From positions 1 to 63,884 of the forward strand of contig DAIDHN010000018.1 in assembly GCA_027459665.1 (NCBI GenBank): 63,884 nt of DNA, read 5' to 3'. The DNA is from Chthonomonadaceae bacterium (GTDB taxonomy: Bacteria > Armatimonadota > Chthonomonadetes > Chthonomonadales > Chthonomonadaceae). The notes beneath the pieces were generated by a model. That model was given only the letters and a program-made list of their open reading frames with translations, was not told the DNA's origin and made no database searches. The translations under genes were made by a program, and so were the position numbers. Below, piece after piece: positions 24,851 to 35,683 of the stretch (position 1 is the first letter of the stretch; every line of letters begins with the position of its first letter).

Positions 24851-26002
24851 CTAGAAAAGCGCCTGTTCTGTTTCCTTGTCGAACAGGTGTGCCTTTTTCA
24901 TATCAAGCACTACCTGCATGTCTGTACCCTGTGCAGCTTTTGTGGCGCTGTCTATCATGGCGATGAGAGTATAGTCGCCTGTTTTCAAATGCATTTCCAC
25001 ATTGCTGCCCAATGGTTCGATTACATCGACGTCTACAGTAATGGTATTGCCCTTTTCAGCCACTACCAGCCCCGGAAGCGCCAGGTCATAAATGTCTTCA
25101 GGCCGAATGCCAAACATACAAGTTTTGTTCACATACGGTGCGGCTATATCGCGATGTTCATCTGCCAGTTCAACCTGAAAGCCTGCCGTTTCCACAAAAA
25201 TCGAGTTTCCAGACTGCTTGACCTGCACGGGGACAAAATTCATGGCAGGCGAACCTATGAAGCCAGCAACAAAAAGGTTGGCCGGGTGGTGATAAAGATG
25301 CAGAGGCGTATCGCACTGCTGAATGATTCCGTTGCTCATAACAGCAATGCGGTCTCCCATCGTCATGGCTTCTACCTGGTCGTGTGTAACATATACAGTT
25401 GTGATGCCCAGCCTTCTGTGCAGTTTAATGAGTTCTGCCCGGGTTTGTACGCGCAGTTTTGCATCAAGGTTGGAGAGCGGCTCATCCATAAGAAAGACTT
25501 TCGGTTCGCGTACAATGGCTCTGCCCAGAGCAACGCGCTGTCTTTGCCCGCCAGAGAGTTCTTTAGGCTTGCGCTGCAGCAGTGGTTTGAGGCCAAGCAT
25601 CTCTGCTGCTTCCTGCACTCTGCGGTCTATTTCATCAGAAGAGAAGGCTTTTTTCATATTGAGAAGGGGCAGATTGGAACCGGATGGAATTTTTTTCAGT
25701 TTCAGGCCAAAACTCATGTTATCATATACAGACATATGCGGGTAGAGAGCATAGTTCTGGAAAACCATTGCGATATCGCGGTCTTTGGGAGACACATCGT
25801 TCACAACGTTGTCGCCGATCCAGATTTCGCCGCTAGTTGCTTCTTCCAGACCTGCAATCATGCGCAGGGTAGTAGTTTTGCCGCAGCCTGATGGGCCAAC
25901 CAGTACCATAAACTCCTTGTCATAAATTTCAAGGTTGATACTGTTTACTGCGGTAACTTTATTAAAAGCTCTTGTGAGATTTTTCAGCATAACACCTGCC
26001 AT
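24851..26002 (-). CDS. Sugar-type ABC transporter ATPase (MalK/UgpC family)
   Basis: 383 residues from the ATG at 26002, with GAAGGAG upstream. It has Walker [10 protein letters not shown], signature LSGGQRQR, Walker [32 protein letters not shown], and a C-terminal TOBE region of about 130 residues. These features define the ATPases of maltose, glycerol-phosphate and other CUT1 uptake systems. No permease or binding-protein gene is adjacent, so it probably serves permeases encoded elsewhere, as known for shared MsmK-like ATPases. A long plus-strand frame across it (24830-25891) is not a gene. Confidence 0.9.
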   Translation of the reverse strand: MAGVMLKNLTRAFNKVTAVNSINLEIYDKEFMVLVGPSGCGKTTTLRMIAGLEEATSGEIWIGDNVVNDVSPKDRDIAMVFQNYALYPHMSVYDNMSFGLKLKKIPSGSNLPLLNMKKAFSSDEIDRRVQEAAEMLGLKPLLQRKPKELSGGQRQRVALGRAIVREPKVFLMDEPLSNLDAKLRVQTRAELIKLHRRLGITTVYVTHDQVEAMTMGDRIAVMSNGIIQQCDTPLHLYHHPANLFVAGFIGSPAMNFVPVQVKQSGNSIFVETAGFQVELADEHRDIAAPYVNKTCMFGIRPEDIYDLALPGLVVAEKGNTITVDVDVIEPLGSNVEMHLKTGDYTLIAMIDSATKAAQGTDMQVVLDMKKAHLFDKETEQALF

Positions 26003-26130
26003 GAGTACCACTCTCCTTCGAGACCATGCTGTATATGCAGCAGGAAATATTGTAGGGTTAATGGCATTATGATGAATAGCACGGCACTGTGTCAAGAGTA
26101 AGCAGCAGACAGGCTGAAATGAGGTGCATA

Positions 26131-28716
26131 ATGGAGCAAAACAGGGATCATGATTTCTGGTTTCGCCTTCTTGCAGATGTCATACAAGGAGTGCACAATG
26201 CAGCGAACTACAAGGCTGCGTTGTGGTTTCTTGGGCAGATTCTGGGTGAACGTATTGGTTTGAGAAGCCTGCGGTGCGTAGTTTCTGAACATGTTACCGA
26301 GTACATTCGCCCCAATACTGTGCAGAGCGATTCTGAGAGTTTGACAGAGTACCGCGATGTGAATTTTGAATACCAGTCGGCAGAAGGGAAGCGGGTATGT
26401 ATACTGGAACTGCCTGTAACAGTATCGCCGCCGGCCAGCTTTCTGGAATCAGTAGCAATTCAGCTAGTCTCACATATGAAAATAGAAGCAATGAGCCAAC
26501 AGAGTAGCATTGCCGATGAAAAATCACAAAGAAGAATACTGGAAATGGCTGCCATTTATGAACTTGGGCAGGCTGTAGGGTTTACAGACACACATTTGCT
26601 GCTAAAGAAAATTACCGAAAGAACTGCGCTATTAATGGAAGCCCAGGCATGCTCTATTCTGTTGGTAGATGAACCCTCCGGGCATCTTTATATGGGTGCC
26701 AATTATGGTCTGCCCGACGACCTGCCAGAAAAACTGCAAATGGTTGGTGAAGGTATTGCGGGCAAAGTAGCGGCAACCGGTTCGCCTATGATTATTGCAG
26801 ATGCACATGCCGACCCGCGGCTGGAGGGAGTGGCTTTGAAGCCAGACATCAGTTCATCGATGGTGGTGCCCATGCATGATCAAGAGGGCAAGACACTGGG
26901 AGTGCTTGCAATTCGGCGTGCCAAGCCGGCCTCAGATTTTCAATCAGATGACCTGAAACTTTTTTCGGTGTTTGCAGCTCAGGCGGGAATGGCACTGGCC
27001 AATCACCAGTTGTATTCTGCCCTGCAAAACAGGGCGCATGAACTTCAGACGCTCACCACTCTGTCGAGGGCGCTGATACAGAACTCTGATTTGAATGTGC
27101 TGATGCAGCGAGTGGTGGAAGCTGTATGCGAACAGACCCAGATTGCTCGGTGCGGTTTGTTTATGAGAGAGCCAGAAAGCAGCACCTATATACTTCGAGC
27201 CTGGAAAGGGTATCCAGACAGCCTGCAGAACATGCAGATACGGCATGGCAAAGGTCCGCTTGGGGAGACTGCAGCACATCGCAAAGCCACTCGCTACAAC
27301 TGCAATGAGATGAAAGAGGGCGATGTAATTGATAAGAAAAATATGCAAATACGAGGCATTGCAAGAACTTTGGGCACTGAGGTGTTTATAGCAGCGCCTA
27401 TATGCGGTTCTAATGGAGAATGTATTGGACTGTTGACAGCAGACAATAAAACATCTCGATTACCTATTTCGCAGGAGCATCTGCATTTGCTGGAAGGTTT
27501 TGCAGGCCAGGTAGGCATTGCTTTTGAGAATGCGCAGCTATACCATAAAATTCAGTATGCCCTGCAAAGCGCGCAGCGGTTAAAGCAATACACCGATCAG
27601 GTGCTGCGTTCGGTGGATGTAGCCATTGTGAGTACAGATGCACGCGGCAGAATAGTACGCTGGAACCCTGCCGCAGAACAGTCTTTGCGTTCAAACAGAG
27701 CAAAACTGCGCCATGCTAGACTGGTTGATGTAGTGCATCGGCTTGACCTGCCAAGACGGGAAGAAACAGAGATATTGGAGATGATAGAGAGTGTGGTGCG
27801 TACGCGCAGGGGGGTGCACCGCACTGCAATGGTTCTGCATCCGGCAGGAGTGGAAGAGCAGGTATTTATGATGGTTTTTTCTCCACTGATGGAACCTGAA
27901 GGAGAGAAAAGCGGCGTAGTAATGTTGATGGAGAACGTTACTGAAGAAACAAAACTGCAGCGTGAACTGGAGCAGCTTAGGGGGTTGGCGGATATTGGGC
28001 AGCTTGCCGCCCGAATGGCTCATGAGGTGCGCAATTCACTTTCTCCCATTCGAGCAGGCGCACAAATGATAAAGAGAGACCTGCAGACTCACAGAATTAA
28101 AAGTGAATGGCCAGATATCATCGTATCGGAGGTAGATGCCCTGAGTCGTTTGACCAGTGAAATGCTTGACTTTGCCCGGCATGGCATACTAGAGTCAAAA
28201 GCAGTTGACCTTTCTGCTTTGCTGGAGTCTGTGGTATCTTCGATGGCTGAAATTCTGATGGAGCACAAGGTACACATTGCCTGGAATTGTGAGGATGTTC
28301 CTGAGATACAGGCTGACCCTGCCCAGTTGTCTCAGGTTGTGCGCAACCTGGTTCTGAATGCGGCACAGGCTATGCCTAGTGGGGGGACAATCACCCTGCG
28401 CACTCGCTTTGCATCACGCTTTGGTATGGTTTGCATGGAGGTAGCAGACGAGGGGAACGGTGTGCCCGATGAGGATAAAGAGCGAATATTTCGACCTTTT
28501 GTTACAACGCGCACACGCGGCACCGGTCTGGGCCTTCCCATTGTGCAAAAAATAGCAGTTATGCACGGCGGGAGGGTGGAGGTGGAAAACAATGCAGGCA
28601 GCGGAGCCTGTTTTAGGGTATTACTGCCCATACAATGTCCGCCCAGCAGCGGCAGCACTGTGAGGGTAGTCAGCCCAATTATGCCATCGATTGGTTCCGG
28701 GCTTTCAGATAGATAA
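26131..28716 (+). CDS. Multi-GAF, PAS sensor histidine kinase (NtrB-type output)
   Basis: 861 residues from the ATG at 26131, with a GAGGTG site. It is soluble, with no membrane segment. At least two GAF domains (about 130-285 and 305-465) precede a PAS domain (about 485-600). The HisKA helix contains the phospho-accepting His in [13 protein letters not shown], and the ATPase domain has [29 protein letters not shown] and GTGLGLPIV. The next gene, 16 bases on, is an NtrC-like activator, so the two should form one phosphorelay. The GAFs suggest cytosolic cues such as small ligands, redox or cyclic nucleotides. Confidence 0.9.
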   Translation: MEQNRDHDFWFRLLADVIQGVHNAANYKAALWFLGQILGERIGLRSLRCVVSEHVTEYIRPNTVQSDSESLTEYRDVNFEYQSAEGKRVCILELPVTVSPPASFLESVAIQLVSHMKIEAMSQQSSIADEKSQRRILEMAAIYELGQAVGFTDTHLLLKKITERTALLMEAQACSILLVDEPSGHLYMGANYGLPDDLPEKLQMVGEGIAGKVAATGSPMIIADAHADPRLEGVALKPDISSSMVVPMHDQEGKTLGVLAIRRAKPASDFQSDDLKLFSVFAAQAGMALANHQLYSALQNRAHELQTLTTLSRALIQNSDLNVLMQRVVEAVCEQTQIARCGLFMREPESSTYILRAWKGYPDSLQNMQIRHGKGPLGETAAHRKATRYNCNEMKEGDVIDKKNMQIRGIARTLGTEVFIAAPICGSNGECIGLLTADNKTSRLPISQEHLHLLEGFAGQVGIAFENAQLYHKIQYALQSAQRLKQYTDQVLRSVDVAIVSTDARGRIVRWNPAAEQSLRSNRAKLRHARLVDVVHRLDLPRREETEILEMIESVVRTRRGVHRTAMVLHPAGVEEQVFMMVFSPLMEPEGEKSGVVMLMENVTEETKLQRELEQLRGLADIGQLAARMAHEVRNSLSPIRAGAQMIKRDLQTHRIKSEWPDIIVSEVDALSRLTSEMLDFARHGILESKAVDLSALLESVVSSMAEILMEHKVHIAWNCEDVPEIQADPAQLSQVVRNLVLNAAQAMPSGGTITLRTRFASRFGMVCMEVADEGNGVPDEDKERIFRPFVTTRTRGTGLGLPIVQKIAVMHGGRVEVENNAGSGACFRVLLPIQCPPSSGSTVRVVSPIMPSIGSGLSDR

Positions 28717-28731
28717 TTTAGGAGGGTAAAA

Positions 28732-29928
28732 GTGGCAGGAACACGCAAGACTGGTCAGACTTTGCTAGTAGTAGACGATGAGCCAAACATTCGCAAGGTA
28801 CTGGAGGCAATCTTTACACGTGAGGGGTATCGTGTTCTGCTGGCAGAGTGCGGTACCACAGCCTTGCGTTTAGCGGCTGAGAATCAGATACATGTTTTGA
28901 TTACAGATTTGATTATGCCTGATATGAACGGTGTAGAGGTGCTGCAGAATGTGAAGAAAAATTACCCCAGCTGCGCTGCCATTATTATTACTGCCTATGG
29001 AACTATTCGCTCTGCAGTGGAAGCCACCCATGCAGGAGCTTTTGATTATCTGCAGAAGCCGTTTGATGTAGAGGATGTGAAAGCAATTGTACGCAAAGCA
29101 ACTAATTTTCAAAGTGCGGGCGAGGGGCGCCGCAAAACGCACTTGGCAGACAATGCCTCCATTGGGCTGCAATGCTCCAGCCCTGGCATGACGAATCTGT
29201 ATCGCATGGTGGATAGAGCAGCACAAACAAGGGCAACAGTTTTGATTAGAGGAGAAAGCGGTACAGGCAAAGAACTGATAGCTCGCGCAATACACATTAA
29301 AAGCAACCGCTGCAACAAGCCTTTCATTGCTATCTCATGTGCTGCACTGCCTGAGAATTTACTGGAGAGCGAATTGTTTGGGCATGAAAAAAATGCTTTT
29401 ACCGGCGCACTCAATTCCAGGGAGGGACGATTTGAAACAGCAAACACTGGCTCGTTATTTCTGGACGAGATAGGAGAAATACCGCTTTCGATGCAGATTA
29501 AACTGCTTCGTGTAATGCAGGAGTGGACTTTTGAACGAGTGGGCAGCAACAAGCCAATTACAGTAGATGTGAGACTCATTGCGGCAACCAACAGCAACCT
29601 GGAGCAGGCGGTGGTAGATAAAAAATTTCGTGAAGACCTGTACCATCGAATGAATGTAGTCACTCTGTTTGTGCCGCCTCTGCGAGAGCGTAAGGAAGAT
29701 ATACTACCTTTGGCGGAATATTTTTTGAAGCGTTATGCAGAAAGAGACCAGCGTACTATAGAGCATATTCACCCGGAAGCATCTGCACTACTTGAGAAGT
29801 ACTCATGGCCTGGAAACGTGCGTGAACTGGAAAATTGCATGGAGCGTGCTGCAGTTTTATCAGAAGAGGGAGTGAAACTGCTTACTGCAGACCTGCTTCC
29901 CAACTCAGTTTTGAAAGGCTCGGAATAA
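28732..29928 (+). CDS. NtrC-like response regulator/sigma-54 activator lacking a DNA-binding domain
   Basis: 398 residues from a GTG start with AGGAGG. The receiver domain has the acidic pair Asp15/Asp16, phospho-acceptor Asp59 and Lys109. The AAA domain has GESGTGKE, ELFGHEK-NAFTGA, and SLFLDEIGEI. The protein ends soon after the WPGNVRELENCMERA segment, with no Fis-type helix-turn-helix, where NtrC relatives continue for about 50-80 more residues. FlgR of Helicobacter is a known activator of this kind. The sigma-54-contact loop reads NAFTGA rather than GAFTGA (221-226), still with the functional Phe-Thr core. It pairs with the upstream kinase, and rpoN lies 4.3 kb downstream. Confidence 0.9.
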   Translation: MAGTRKTGQTLLVVDDEPNIRKVLEAIFTREGYRVLLAECGTTALRLAAENQIHVLITDLIMPDMNGVEVLQNVKKNYPSCAAIIITAYGTIRSAVEATHAGAFDYLQKPFDVEDVKAIVRKATNFQSAGEGRRKTHLADNASIGLQCSSPGMTNLYRMVDRAAQTRATVLIRGESGTGKELIARAIHIKSNRCNKPFIAISCAALPENLLESELFGHEKNAFTGALNSREGRFETANTGSLFLDEIGEIPLSMQIKLLRVMQEWTFERVGSNKPITVDVRLIAATNSNLEQAVVDKKFREDLYHRMNVVTLFVPPLRERKEDILPLAEYFLKRYAERDQRTIEHIHPEASALLEKYSWPGNVRELENCMERAAVLSEEGVKLLTADLLPNSVLKGSE

Positions 29929-29971
29929 ATATTTTACAGTGAAGTTGCAAAACTGATGAAAAAAGAGTTTG

Positions 29972-29987
29972 TGGCACAAAAATTGCC
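29972..29987 (+). promoter_or_regulatory. Sigma-54 (-24/-12) promoter
   Basis: TGGCAC-AAAAA-TTGC has the exact GG-to-GC spacing of the sigma-54 consensus. It predicts a start near 29998, about 140 bases upstream of the receiver-PilZ gene and directly after the sigma-54 activator gene. This is the best sigma-54 site I found in the intergenic regions I checked. Confidence 0.75.
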
Positions 29988-30135
29988 ACTGTATACATCA
30001 TTGTTCTACACCGAATGCCAGGGTTTGTAGTCTGGGTGAGAAATATCCAACTTTGACGGGTGTTTTGCAATTGACCAGTGCAAAAGCTGAATTCATGGAG
30101 GTGTCATCAAAGTTGATTTCACTGGAGACCTAATC

Positions 30136-31098
30136 TTGACTACTGAATCTGGTTCTTTTCAAATACTTGTGGTAGATGTAGATGCCTCGGTGAGTCGCGT
30201 TGCTGCGATTGGAATACCCAGTGCCCTCATTACTACTGCTACCAGTGCTTCTGCAGGGCTTCAGCATGCACTTCAAACCCGATACGATGCTGTTGTGTGG
30301 GATATTGATATCGACCCAGACTTTACAAATTTTTTGCTGGTTCGGTCTATATGTCCACAGGCCCATATTATCTGCACAACCTCTGCGTACTCCCCACTCC
30401 CACAGCTTTTGAAAGAGAGGCTTGGCATTAGACAGATTCTGCGAAAACCTTATCAGATAGAGAATCTTATATTGCTGCTGGTTAGGTCACTACAGCAGTC
30501 CAACCATACATGGCAGGCGATAAGCGATATTTTTTGTGTTGGCCAGCCGCTGCGCGTGTGGGTTCAGGATCAGTGCGGTTATACGCGCATTATGCTGAGA
30601 GATCAGAATGTTTTTCATATAACAGGACATCCGCGGGGAGATATGCCCTTGAATATAGCAGTGGGTACCGTGATACAGGCTGAAACAGCTGCTTCGTATG
30701 GAGTATACAGGTTTAGGAGCAAGGTTATACGAGAAATACTAGAACCTGCCAGCGGGTTGGAAATGAAAATGCCCTCTTCTGTACAACTTGTACAGAGGAG
30801 AAAACATAGGCGATCAAATCTCAGGCTGCATACTGTTTTACAGAGTGAAGCGAGCGGTCGATGGGAGTCACAATTACTGAATTTGAGTGTTTCAGGCTGT
30901 GCTATTGTGAGTAAACCAGTGCTGGAAAAAGGAGCAGCAGTGTTGGTTGAATTTACCGGTGCAAGAGCGCACTGGAGTGGAAAAGGGTATGTTAAACGCA
31001 TAGAAGAAGTGACTGGGAGTTTGGAAAAAATATACGGTATAAAATTTACAGGGCGAAGCAGTAATTCTACTGGTTTGTATCAGCTTCTTGACGAATAA
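30136..31098 (+). CDS. Receiver-like plus PilZ-domain protein
   Basis: 320 residues from a TTG start with GGAG eight bases upstream. Residues 8-120 resemble a CheY-like receiver (ILVVDVDAS; YDAVVWDIDID; LRKPYQIENLILLL), with an Asp at the expected site. The middle (about 135-215) is a YcgR-like N-terminal beta region. The C-terminus is PilZ: the RRKHRR motif, then LNLSVSGCAIVS, the c-di-GMP-binding signature pair. It could control motility or surface behaviour in response to c-di-GMP. A sigma-54 promoter lies upstream, and a GGDEF protein is encoded about 10 kb away. Confidence 0.85.
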   Translation: MTTESGSFQILVVDVDASVSRVAAIGIPSALITTATSASAGLQHALQTRYDAVVWDIDIDPDFTNFLLVRSICPQAHIICTTSAYSPLPQLLKERLGIRQILRKPYQIENLILLLVRSLQQSNHTWQAISDIFCVGQPLRVWVQDQCGYTRIMLRDQNVFHITGHPRGDMPLNIAVGTVIQAETAASYGVYRFRSKVIREILEPASGLEMKMPSSVQLVQRRKHRRSNLRLHTVLQSEASGRWESQLLNLSVSGCAIVSKPVLEKGAAVLVEFTGARAHWSGKGYVKRIEEVTGSLEKIYGIKFTGRSSNSTGLYQLLDE

Positions 31099-31350
31099 TT
31101 TTGAGCTGGGTTATGCATTCTGCGCAGCCAACATTATAAAGCTCGCATGATACAGACCTGCAAACTTGAGTGCGGCAGCATAGCTTTCAGGCTAATGTGC
31201 GCGACAAAGTGCAGGGTATGCGTTGGTGTAATGTTTAGATGAATTGTCTGCCTGCCTGTACGCTGCCCAGATAAAAGGCGATTTTTTGCTGGAAAGTGGT
31301 ATATATAACCCTCTAGAGAATAACACTGCAGAGGTAATTGAGAGGGATTT

Positions 31351-34119
31351 ATGCGCAGCGAAGAGAGAAAGCCGCTTTGGTCAACTGGCAGTCAGCAAAC
31401 ACGATTGCAGGAAGTGTTGTCGATAGACCCTGCTGAGAAAGAGATTCCGCTACGCCGTGATGTAAGGCTGCTTGGCATTTTGCTGGGTGAGGCCCTTCAG
31501 GAATTGGAGGGTGAAGAGTTATTTGCCGGAGTGGAGGACCTGCGCCGCCTGGCAAGTGAATACCGCTCTGCAGATGCTTCAGATGAGGAGAGAACTGAAG
31601 CGCTGAAACGCCTGGAAGACCGTGTAGGCGAGCTAAGCATAGAACAGATATATGGCTTGACAAAAGCGTTTTCTATTTATTTTGAGTTAACTAATCTGGC
31701 AGAAGCCAATCATCGCAAGCGCCGGCTGCGCACAGCACGCATACTTACTGCGCAGCAGGCTCCTGCCGGATCTATGGAGGGTACGCTGCTTCGTTTGAAG
31801 AAAAGCGGTAAAACCCTGAATGAAGTGCTTGCACTGCTCAACGAAGTGCGCGTTACGCCTACGTTTACTGCTCATCCTACTGAAGTGGCCAGGCGTACCG
31901 TTTTGTACAAGCGAAGGCAGATTGCACATGAGATTGAACAGATAGACTGGCTGCCGCTTACAGATCAGGAGGCAAGAGAGCGCGAAGCCACAGTGATGGC
32001 AGCTATTGTAGAGCTTTGGCTTACAGACGAGGTACGCCGCCGTGCACCAGCGGTACGTGATGAAATACGAATGGGAATGGATTACTACCCTAATGTACTT
32101 TTTCAGACACTGCCTCATTTGTATCTTACCATGTCTGAAGCTATACGACGTGTGTACGGTGTAGCTATACCAGCGCACGCCCTGCCCAAAGTGGTTGAGT
32201 TTGGCTCGTGGATAGGCGGGGACCGCGATGGAAACCCCAATGTTACAGCAGATGTGACCAAGCAGGCGCTTCAGATGGCACGTGAAACTGCACTTAAGCT
32301 GTACATTTCTTCTGTTTCTGAACTAATAGAACAGGTAAGCGTTTCTACGAAACAGGCTTCGGTATCTGTTGAACTGCAGGAAAGAGCCTCCAATTATACG
32401 GCATGGATTCATTTGGAAGAAACGCAGCTGAGAAGCAGGTCTGCCTACGAAGTATACCGTTTTTATTTCGCCATGGTTTTGCAGCGTTTGCATGCAACGC
32501 TGCAAGGCACAGCTGAACCTTCGTACCAGACTTCACAAGAGTTTGAGCAGGACATATATCTGGCATTTTGCAGTTTGAATGACAATCGCGGTGAGCGTAT
32601 AGCAACCAGGTACCTTGCCCCTCTGCTCAGACAGATACAGACTTTTGGGTTTCACCTGCACAGTTTGGATATTAGACAGCATGCACGCGTGCATGCCAAC
32701 GCACTGCAGCAGCTTATGCCGAGTGAGCAGTACGGCGACAAACTGCAATTTATTCCCACATTGAGTGCTGACTGCGTACAACTGCTGGAGACGCTTCGTA
32801 CAATCGCCTTGCTGAAACGTACCTATCCTTCCTCTTCCATTCGTCAATATGTGATTAGCGGAGCACGCTCTGAAAAGGATGTAATCAACCTGATCTGGCT
32901 AATGCGCACTGCGGGCATACAGGTAGAGGGATCGGAGACCGACCCGGGCTTGATGCCTGTGCCCTTGTTTGAGTCGATTGAAGACCTGCGCAACTGCCCA
33001 GGTGTTTGCAAAAAACTTTGGGACAATGCTGAATACAGGAAGCTTATCGCTAGCTGGCAGGGGTGCCAGGAGGTGATGCTGGGCTATTCGGATTCAAACA
33101 AGGATGGCGGAATGCTTACTTCCACCTGGGAAATATTCAAGGCACACCGCTCTTTGCACCAGATTGCTGATGAATGCGGTGTAAAGCTTCGTCTTTTTCA
33201 TGGACGCGGCGGCACAGTAGGCAGGGGAGGCGGTCCGACTCACCGTGCAATTACAGCTCAGCCTCCGGGGGCATTTCATGGAGCCTTGCGCATAACAGAG
33301 CAGGGGGAAGTGATGAATTGGAAATATGCCGACTCGCTGGTTGCTGAGCGCAATCTGGAATTGATGGCGGCAGCTGCTCTGGAGGCTCTGACACGTTCTG
33401 GTGGCTGGGGCGCAATGATAGAACCAGAGTGGGAGGCAGCTATGGAGTCGCTTTCCAACAGGGCTTTTGAGCATTACCGTACACATATTGCAGAGAACCA
33501 GGATGTGCTGACCTATTTTGAACAGGCTACCCCTGTTGATGTACTCGATAATGCGCGAATTGGCTCGCGGCCAGCAAGGCGAAGCGCCAAGCGCGGTTTG
33601 GAAGACCTGAGAGCAATTCCGTGGGTATTTGGCTGGATGCAGAGCAGGCATGTGACCCCTGCTTTTTTTGGGGTGGGCACCGCCTTGCAAATGTTTCTTG
33701 ACGAAGACCCTGGCCACGAAAGTCTGCTGCAAGCCATGCTGCAAAAATTTCCACTTTTTGAAGACCTACTGCGCAATGTTGAAACAGCGCTTGCCAAATC
33801 AGACATGCTCATTGCCCGCAGATATGCTGCATTGGCAACCAACCAGAGTATGGCTGATCGGGTTTTTGAAATGCTGCAGCAGGAAATGGATAAAACTATT
33901 ACAGTACTGCTGCGTATAACCGGGCAGAAAGAACTACTGGAAAACAATGCAACACTGTATCAATCGATCAAACTGCGCAACCCTTATGTTGACCCAATGA
34001 GCCTGATGCAGCTGGAGCTTTTGAAACGCAGGAGGGGTGGAATAGAAAGTGAAGAACTGAATTATGCTCTAGGCGCCACCATCAATGGAATCTCTTCAGG
34101 TTTGCGCAATACTGGCTGA
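31351..34119 (+). CDS. ppc: Phosphoenolpyruvate carboxylase
   Basis: 922 residues, normal length. Makes oxaloacetate from PEP and bicarbonate, replenishing the TCA cycle. The catalytic-His motif TAHPTE, GYSDSNKDGG, FHGRGGTVGRGGGP and the invariant C-terminal end LRNTG are all present. The ATG has a GAGAGG site. The 250-base upstream region holds a TATATAA stretch that may be part of the promoter. No neighbouring gene is clearly linked. Confidence 0.97.
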   Translation: MRSEERKPLWSTGSQQTRLQEVLSIDPAEKEIPLRRDVRLLGILLGEALQELEGEELFAGVEDLRRLASEYRSADASDEERTEALKRLEDRVGELSIEQIYGLTKAFSIYFELTNLAEANHRKRRLRTARILTAQQAPAGSMEGTLLRLKKSGKTLNEVLALLNEVRVTPTFTAHPTEVARRTVLYKRRQIAHEIEQIDWLPLTDQEAREREATVMAAIVELWLTDEVRRRAPAVRDEIRMGMDYYPNVLFQTLPHLYLTMSEAIRRVYGVAIPAHALPKVVEFGSWIGGDRDGNPNVTADVTKQALQMARETALKLYISSVSELIEQVSVSTKQASVSVELQERASNYTAWIHLEETQLRSRSAYEVYRFYFAMVLQRLHATLQGTAEPSYQTSQEFEQDIYLAFCSLNDNRGERIATRYLAPLLRQIQTFGFHLHSLDIRQHARVHANALQQLMPSEQYGDKLQFIPTLSADCVQLLETLRTIALLKRTYPSSSIRQYVISGARSEKDVINLIWLMRTAGIQVEGSETDPGLMPVPLFESIEDLRNCPGVCKKLWDNAEYRKLIASWQGCQEVMLGYSDSNKDGGMLTSTWEIFKAHRSLHQIADECGVKLRLFHGRGGTVGRGGGPTHRAITAQPPGAFHGALRITEQGEVMNWKYADSLVAERNLELMAAAALEALTRSGGWGAMIEPEWEAAMESLSNRAFEHYRTHIAENQDVLTYFEQATPVDVLDNARIGSRPARRSAKRGLEDLRAIPWVFGWMQSRHVTPAFFGVGTALQMFLDEDPGHESLLQAMLQKFPLFEDLLRNVETALAKSDMLIARRYAALATNQSMADRVFEMLQQEMDKTITVLLRITGQKELLENNATLYQSIKLRNPYVDPMSLMQLELLKRRRGGIESEELNYALGATINGISSGLRNTG

Positions 34120-34196
34120 TGTACGAAATACCGGTTTTTTACTGCACATCAACACGCATGCAATACTTGCGATAGAAAGAGAAAATTCATTTTGGG

Positions 34197-34229
34197 TTGA
34201 TATATTACCTGTAAAATCTAGCGTATAAT
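34197..34229 (+). promoter_or_regulatory. Candidate rpoN promoter region
   Basis: A consensus TATAAT (34224-34229) lies 48 bases before the rpoN ATG. TTGATA sits at 34197-34202, but the 21-base spacing is too long for a normal -35, so the -10 is the better supported part. The same TATAATGAAT string occurs upstream of two other genes in the window. Confidence 0.4.
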
Positions 34230-34276
34230 GAATACAGTTGATTTTTGTTTTGGGCAGATTAATTTAGAAAGAGGCG

Positions 34277-35683
34277 ATGATGCGATTACAATCAAGTCAG
34301 GCTCAGCAGCAAGCCCAGAAGATGCATTTGCGCCACATTGTCACCAGCAAATTTTTGCAAATGCCCAACATGGAACTGGCCGAATATATACAGGATACGA
34401 TGGATGAAAACCCAGTACTTGAATTGCATGATCGCGATGCAGATTATGGGGTACTGGAAAACCCAGACTCATTTTCGACACTATACCTCCCTGAAGATTC
34501 GCTGAATTCGGTATTGTTTGAGCGAGAAGATAAACTGGGAACTCTGATGGAATTGCTGCCGCAAAACGAGGCATTGCTTAATCTGGTTGAGACACCAACT
34601 CTAAAGCAGCATCTATGCATACAACTGCAGGGTCTGCTCTCTGGTGAGGAGTATCTGCTGGGAGAATACATGATTCATTGTTTGAATTCTCGAGGCTGGC
34701 TTACTGACCCACTAGAGTGGATTGCTGCAGTGAATGAAGTGAGTTTGGAATTGGTAGAAAAAATTTTATCGGTGATTCAAACCCTTGAACCAAGTGGAGT
34801 AGGAGCACGCAATCTGCAGGAATATTTACTGCTGCAGCTCAATGAAAAAGAATATACCTGTACTGAGGATCAGCGGGAAATTGTTCTGGTTGCCCGCAAA
34901 ATGCTGGAACACGACCTTTCGATTCTTACAGATACCAAGTATACAAAAATAGCAAAAATTTTGAATTGCACCCCGGCGGTAGCACAAATAACCCAAAACT
35001 ACATTCGCACTCAGTTGTCTCCTTCAGTATGCGATCAGTATGGAAGCGGGCATATAGAAATAAAAGACTCGAAAAGAAAAGACAAGGTTGTGCCCGATGT
35101 CGTGGTGGAGAGAGAAGAGGGTGGATTCAAGGTACATGATGTAGCTGCCTACCATGAGCGCATCAGATTGAACCCTGAATGGATCAAAGTGTACAACTCT
35201 ATCAAAAAATCTGGCAAGCAGACGCCTGAAGAAATGCAGATTGTACAGCAGATAAAGTTTGCTGAATTTTTTCTCACCAATTTGAAAATGCGATCACGCT
35301 CCATATTAAAAATTGCCAAGAGGCTGATGGAATATCAGTCTGGTTTTTTAGATACTGGCTCTGAAATGTATCTACTTCCAATTACCCGTTCTGAACTTGC
35401 CGAACTCATGGGGATGCATGAGTCTACAGTGAGCCGGGCGCTGAAGGATAAATATGTGCAGCTGCCCAATGGCCGTGTCGTATCATTTGACGTATTTTTT
35501 GACCGAAGCGTGAAGGTTGGTGCAGCGATAGAGGATTTGTTGCGCAATGAAAGTGCTTGTCACCGCTATACCGACAAAGAACTGGTGGATTTGTTGAGCA
35601 CACGCGGAATTAATGTGTCACGAAGATGTGTGGGCAAGTACCGCAACAAGTACCGTATTGTGTCTTCAATTTTGAGACGCTGA
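34277..35683 (+). CDS. rpoN: RNA polymerase sigma-54 factor
   Basis: 468 residues. The N-terminal Gln/Leu-rich activator-interaction region (QAQQQAQKMHLRHIV, MENPVLEL-like DENPVLEL), the core-binding middle, and the C-terminal DNA-binding half (ITRSELAELMGMHESTVSRAL) are all visible. The C-terminal RpoN box is divergent: VSRRCVGKYR in place of ARRTVAKYRE. It still keeps the Arg-Arg and Lys-Tyr-Arg core needed for -24 recognition. The ATG follows an AAAGAGGCG site. Its 3' end overlaps the convergent RNase Z gene by 18 bases. Confidence 0.95.
   Translation: MMRLQSSQAQQQAQKMHLRHIVTSKFLQMPNMELAEYIQDTMDENPVLELHDRDADYGVLENPDSFSTLYLPEDSLNSVLFEREDKLGTLMELLPQNEALLNLVETPTLKQHLCIQLQGLLSGEEYLLGEYMIHCLNSRGWLTDPLEWIAAVNEVSLELVEKILSVIQTLEPSGVGARNLQEYLLLQLNEKEYTCTEDQREIVLVARKMLEHDLSILTDTKYTKIAKILNCTPAVAQITQNYIRTQLSPSVCDQYGSGHIEIKDSKRKDKVVPDVVVEREEGGFKVHDVAAYHERIRLNPEWIKVYNSIKKSGKQTPEEMQIVQQIKFAEFFLTNLKMRSRSILKIAKRLMEYQSGFLDTGSEMYLLPITRSELAELMGMHESTVSRALKDKYVQLPNGRVVSFDVFFDRSVKVGAAIEDLLRNESACHRYTDKELVDLLSTRGINVSRRCVGKYRNKYRIVSSILRR

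Noticed and set aside
24830-25891. Long 353-codon plus-strand frame
   Set aside because: It lies antisense to the intact MalK-type ATPase gene and has no recognisable domain.
33094-33744. 216-codon minus-strand frame
   Set aside because: It lies inside ppc on the opposite strand and has no domain.
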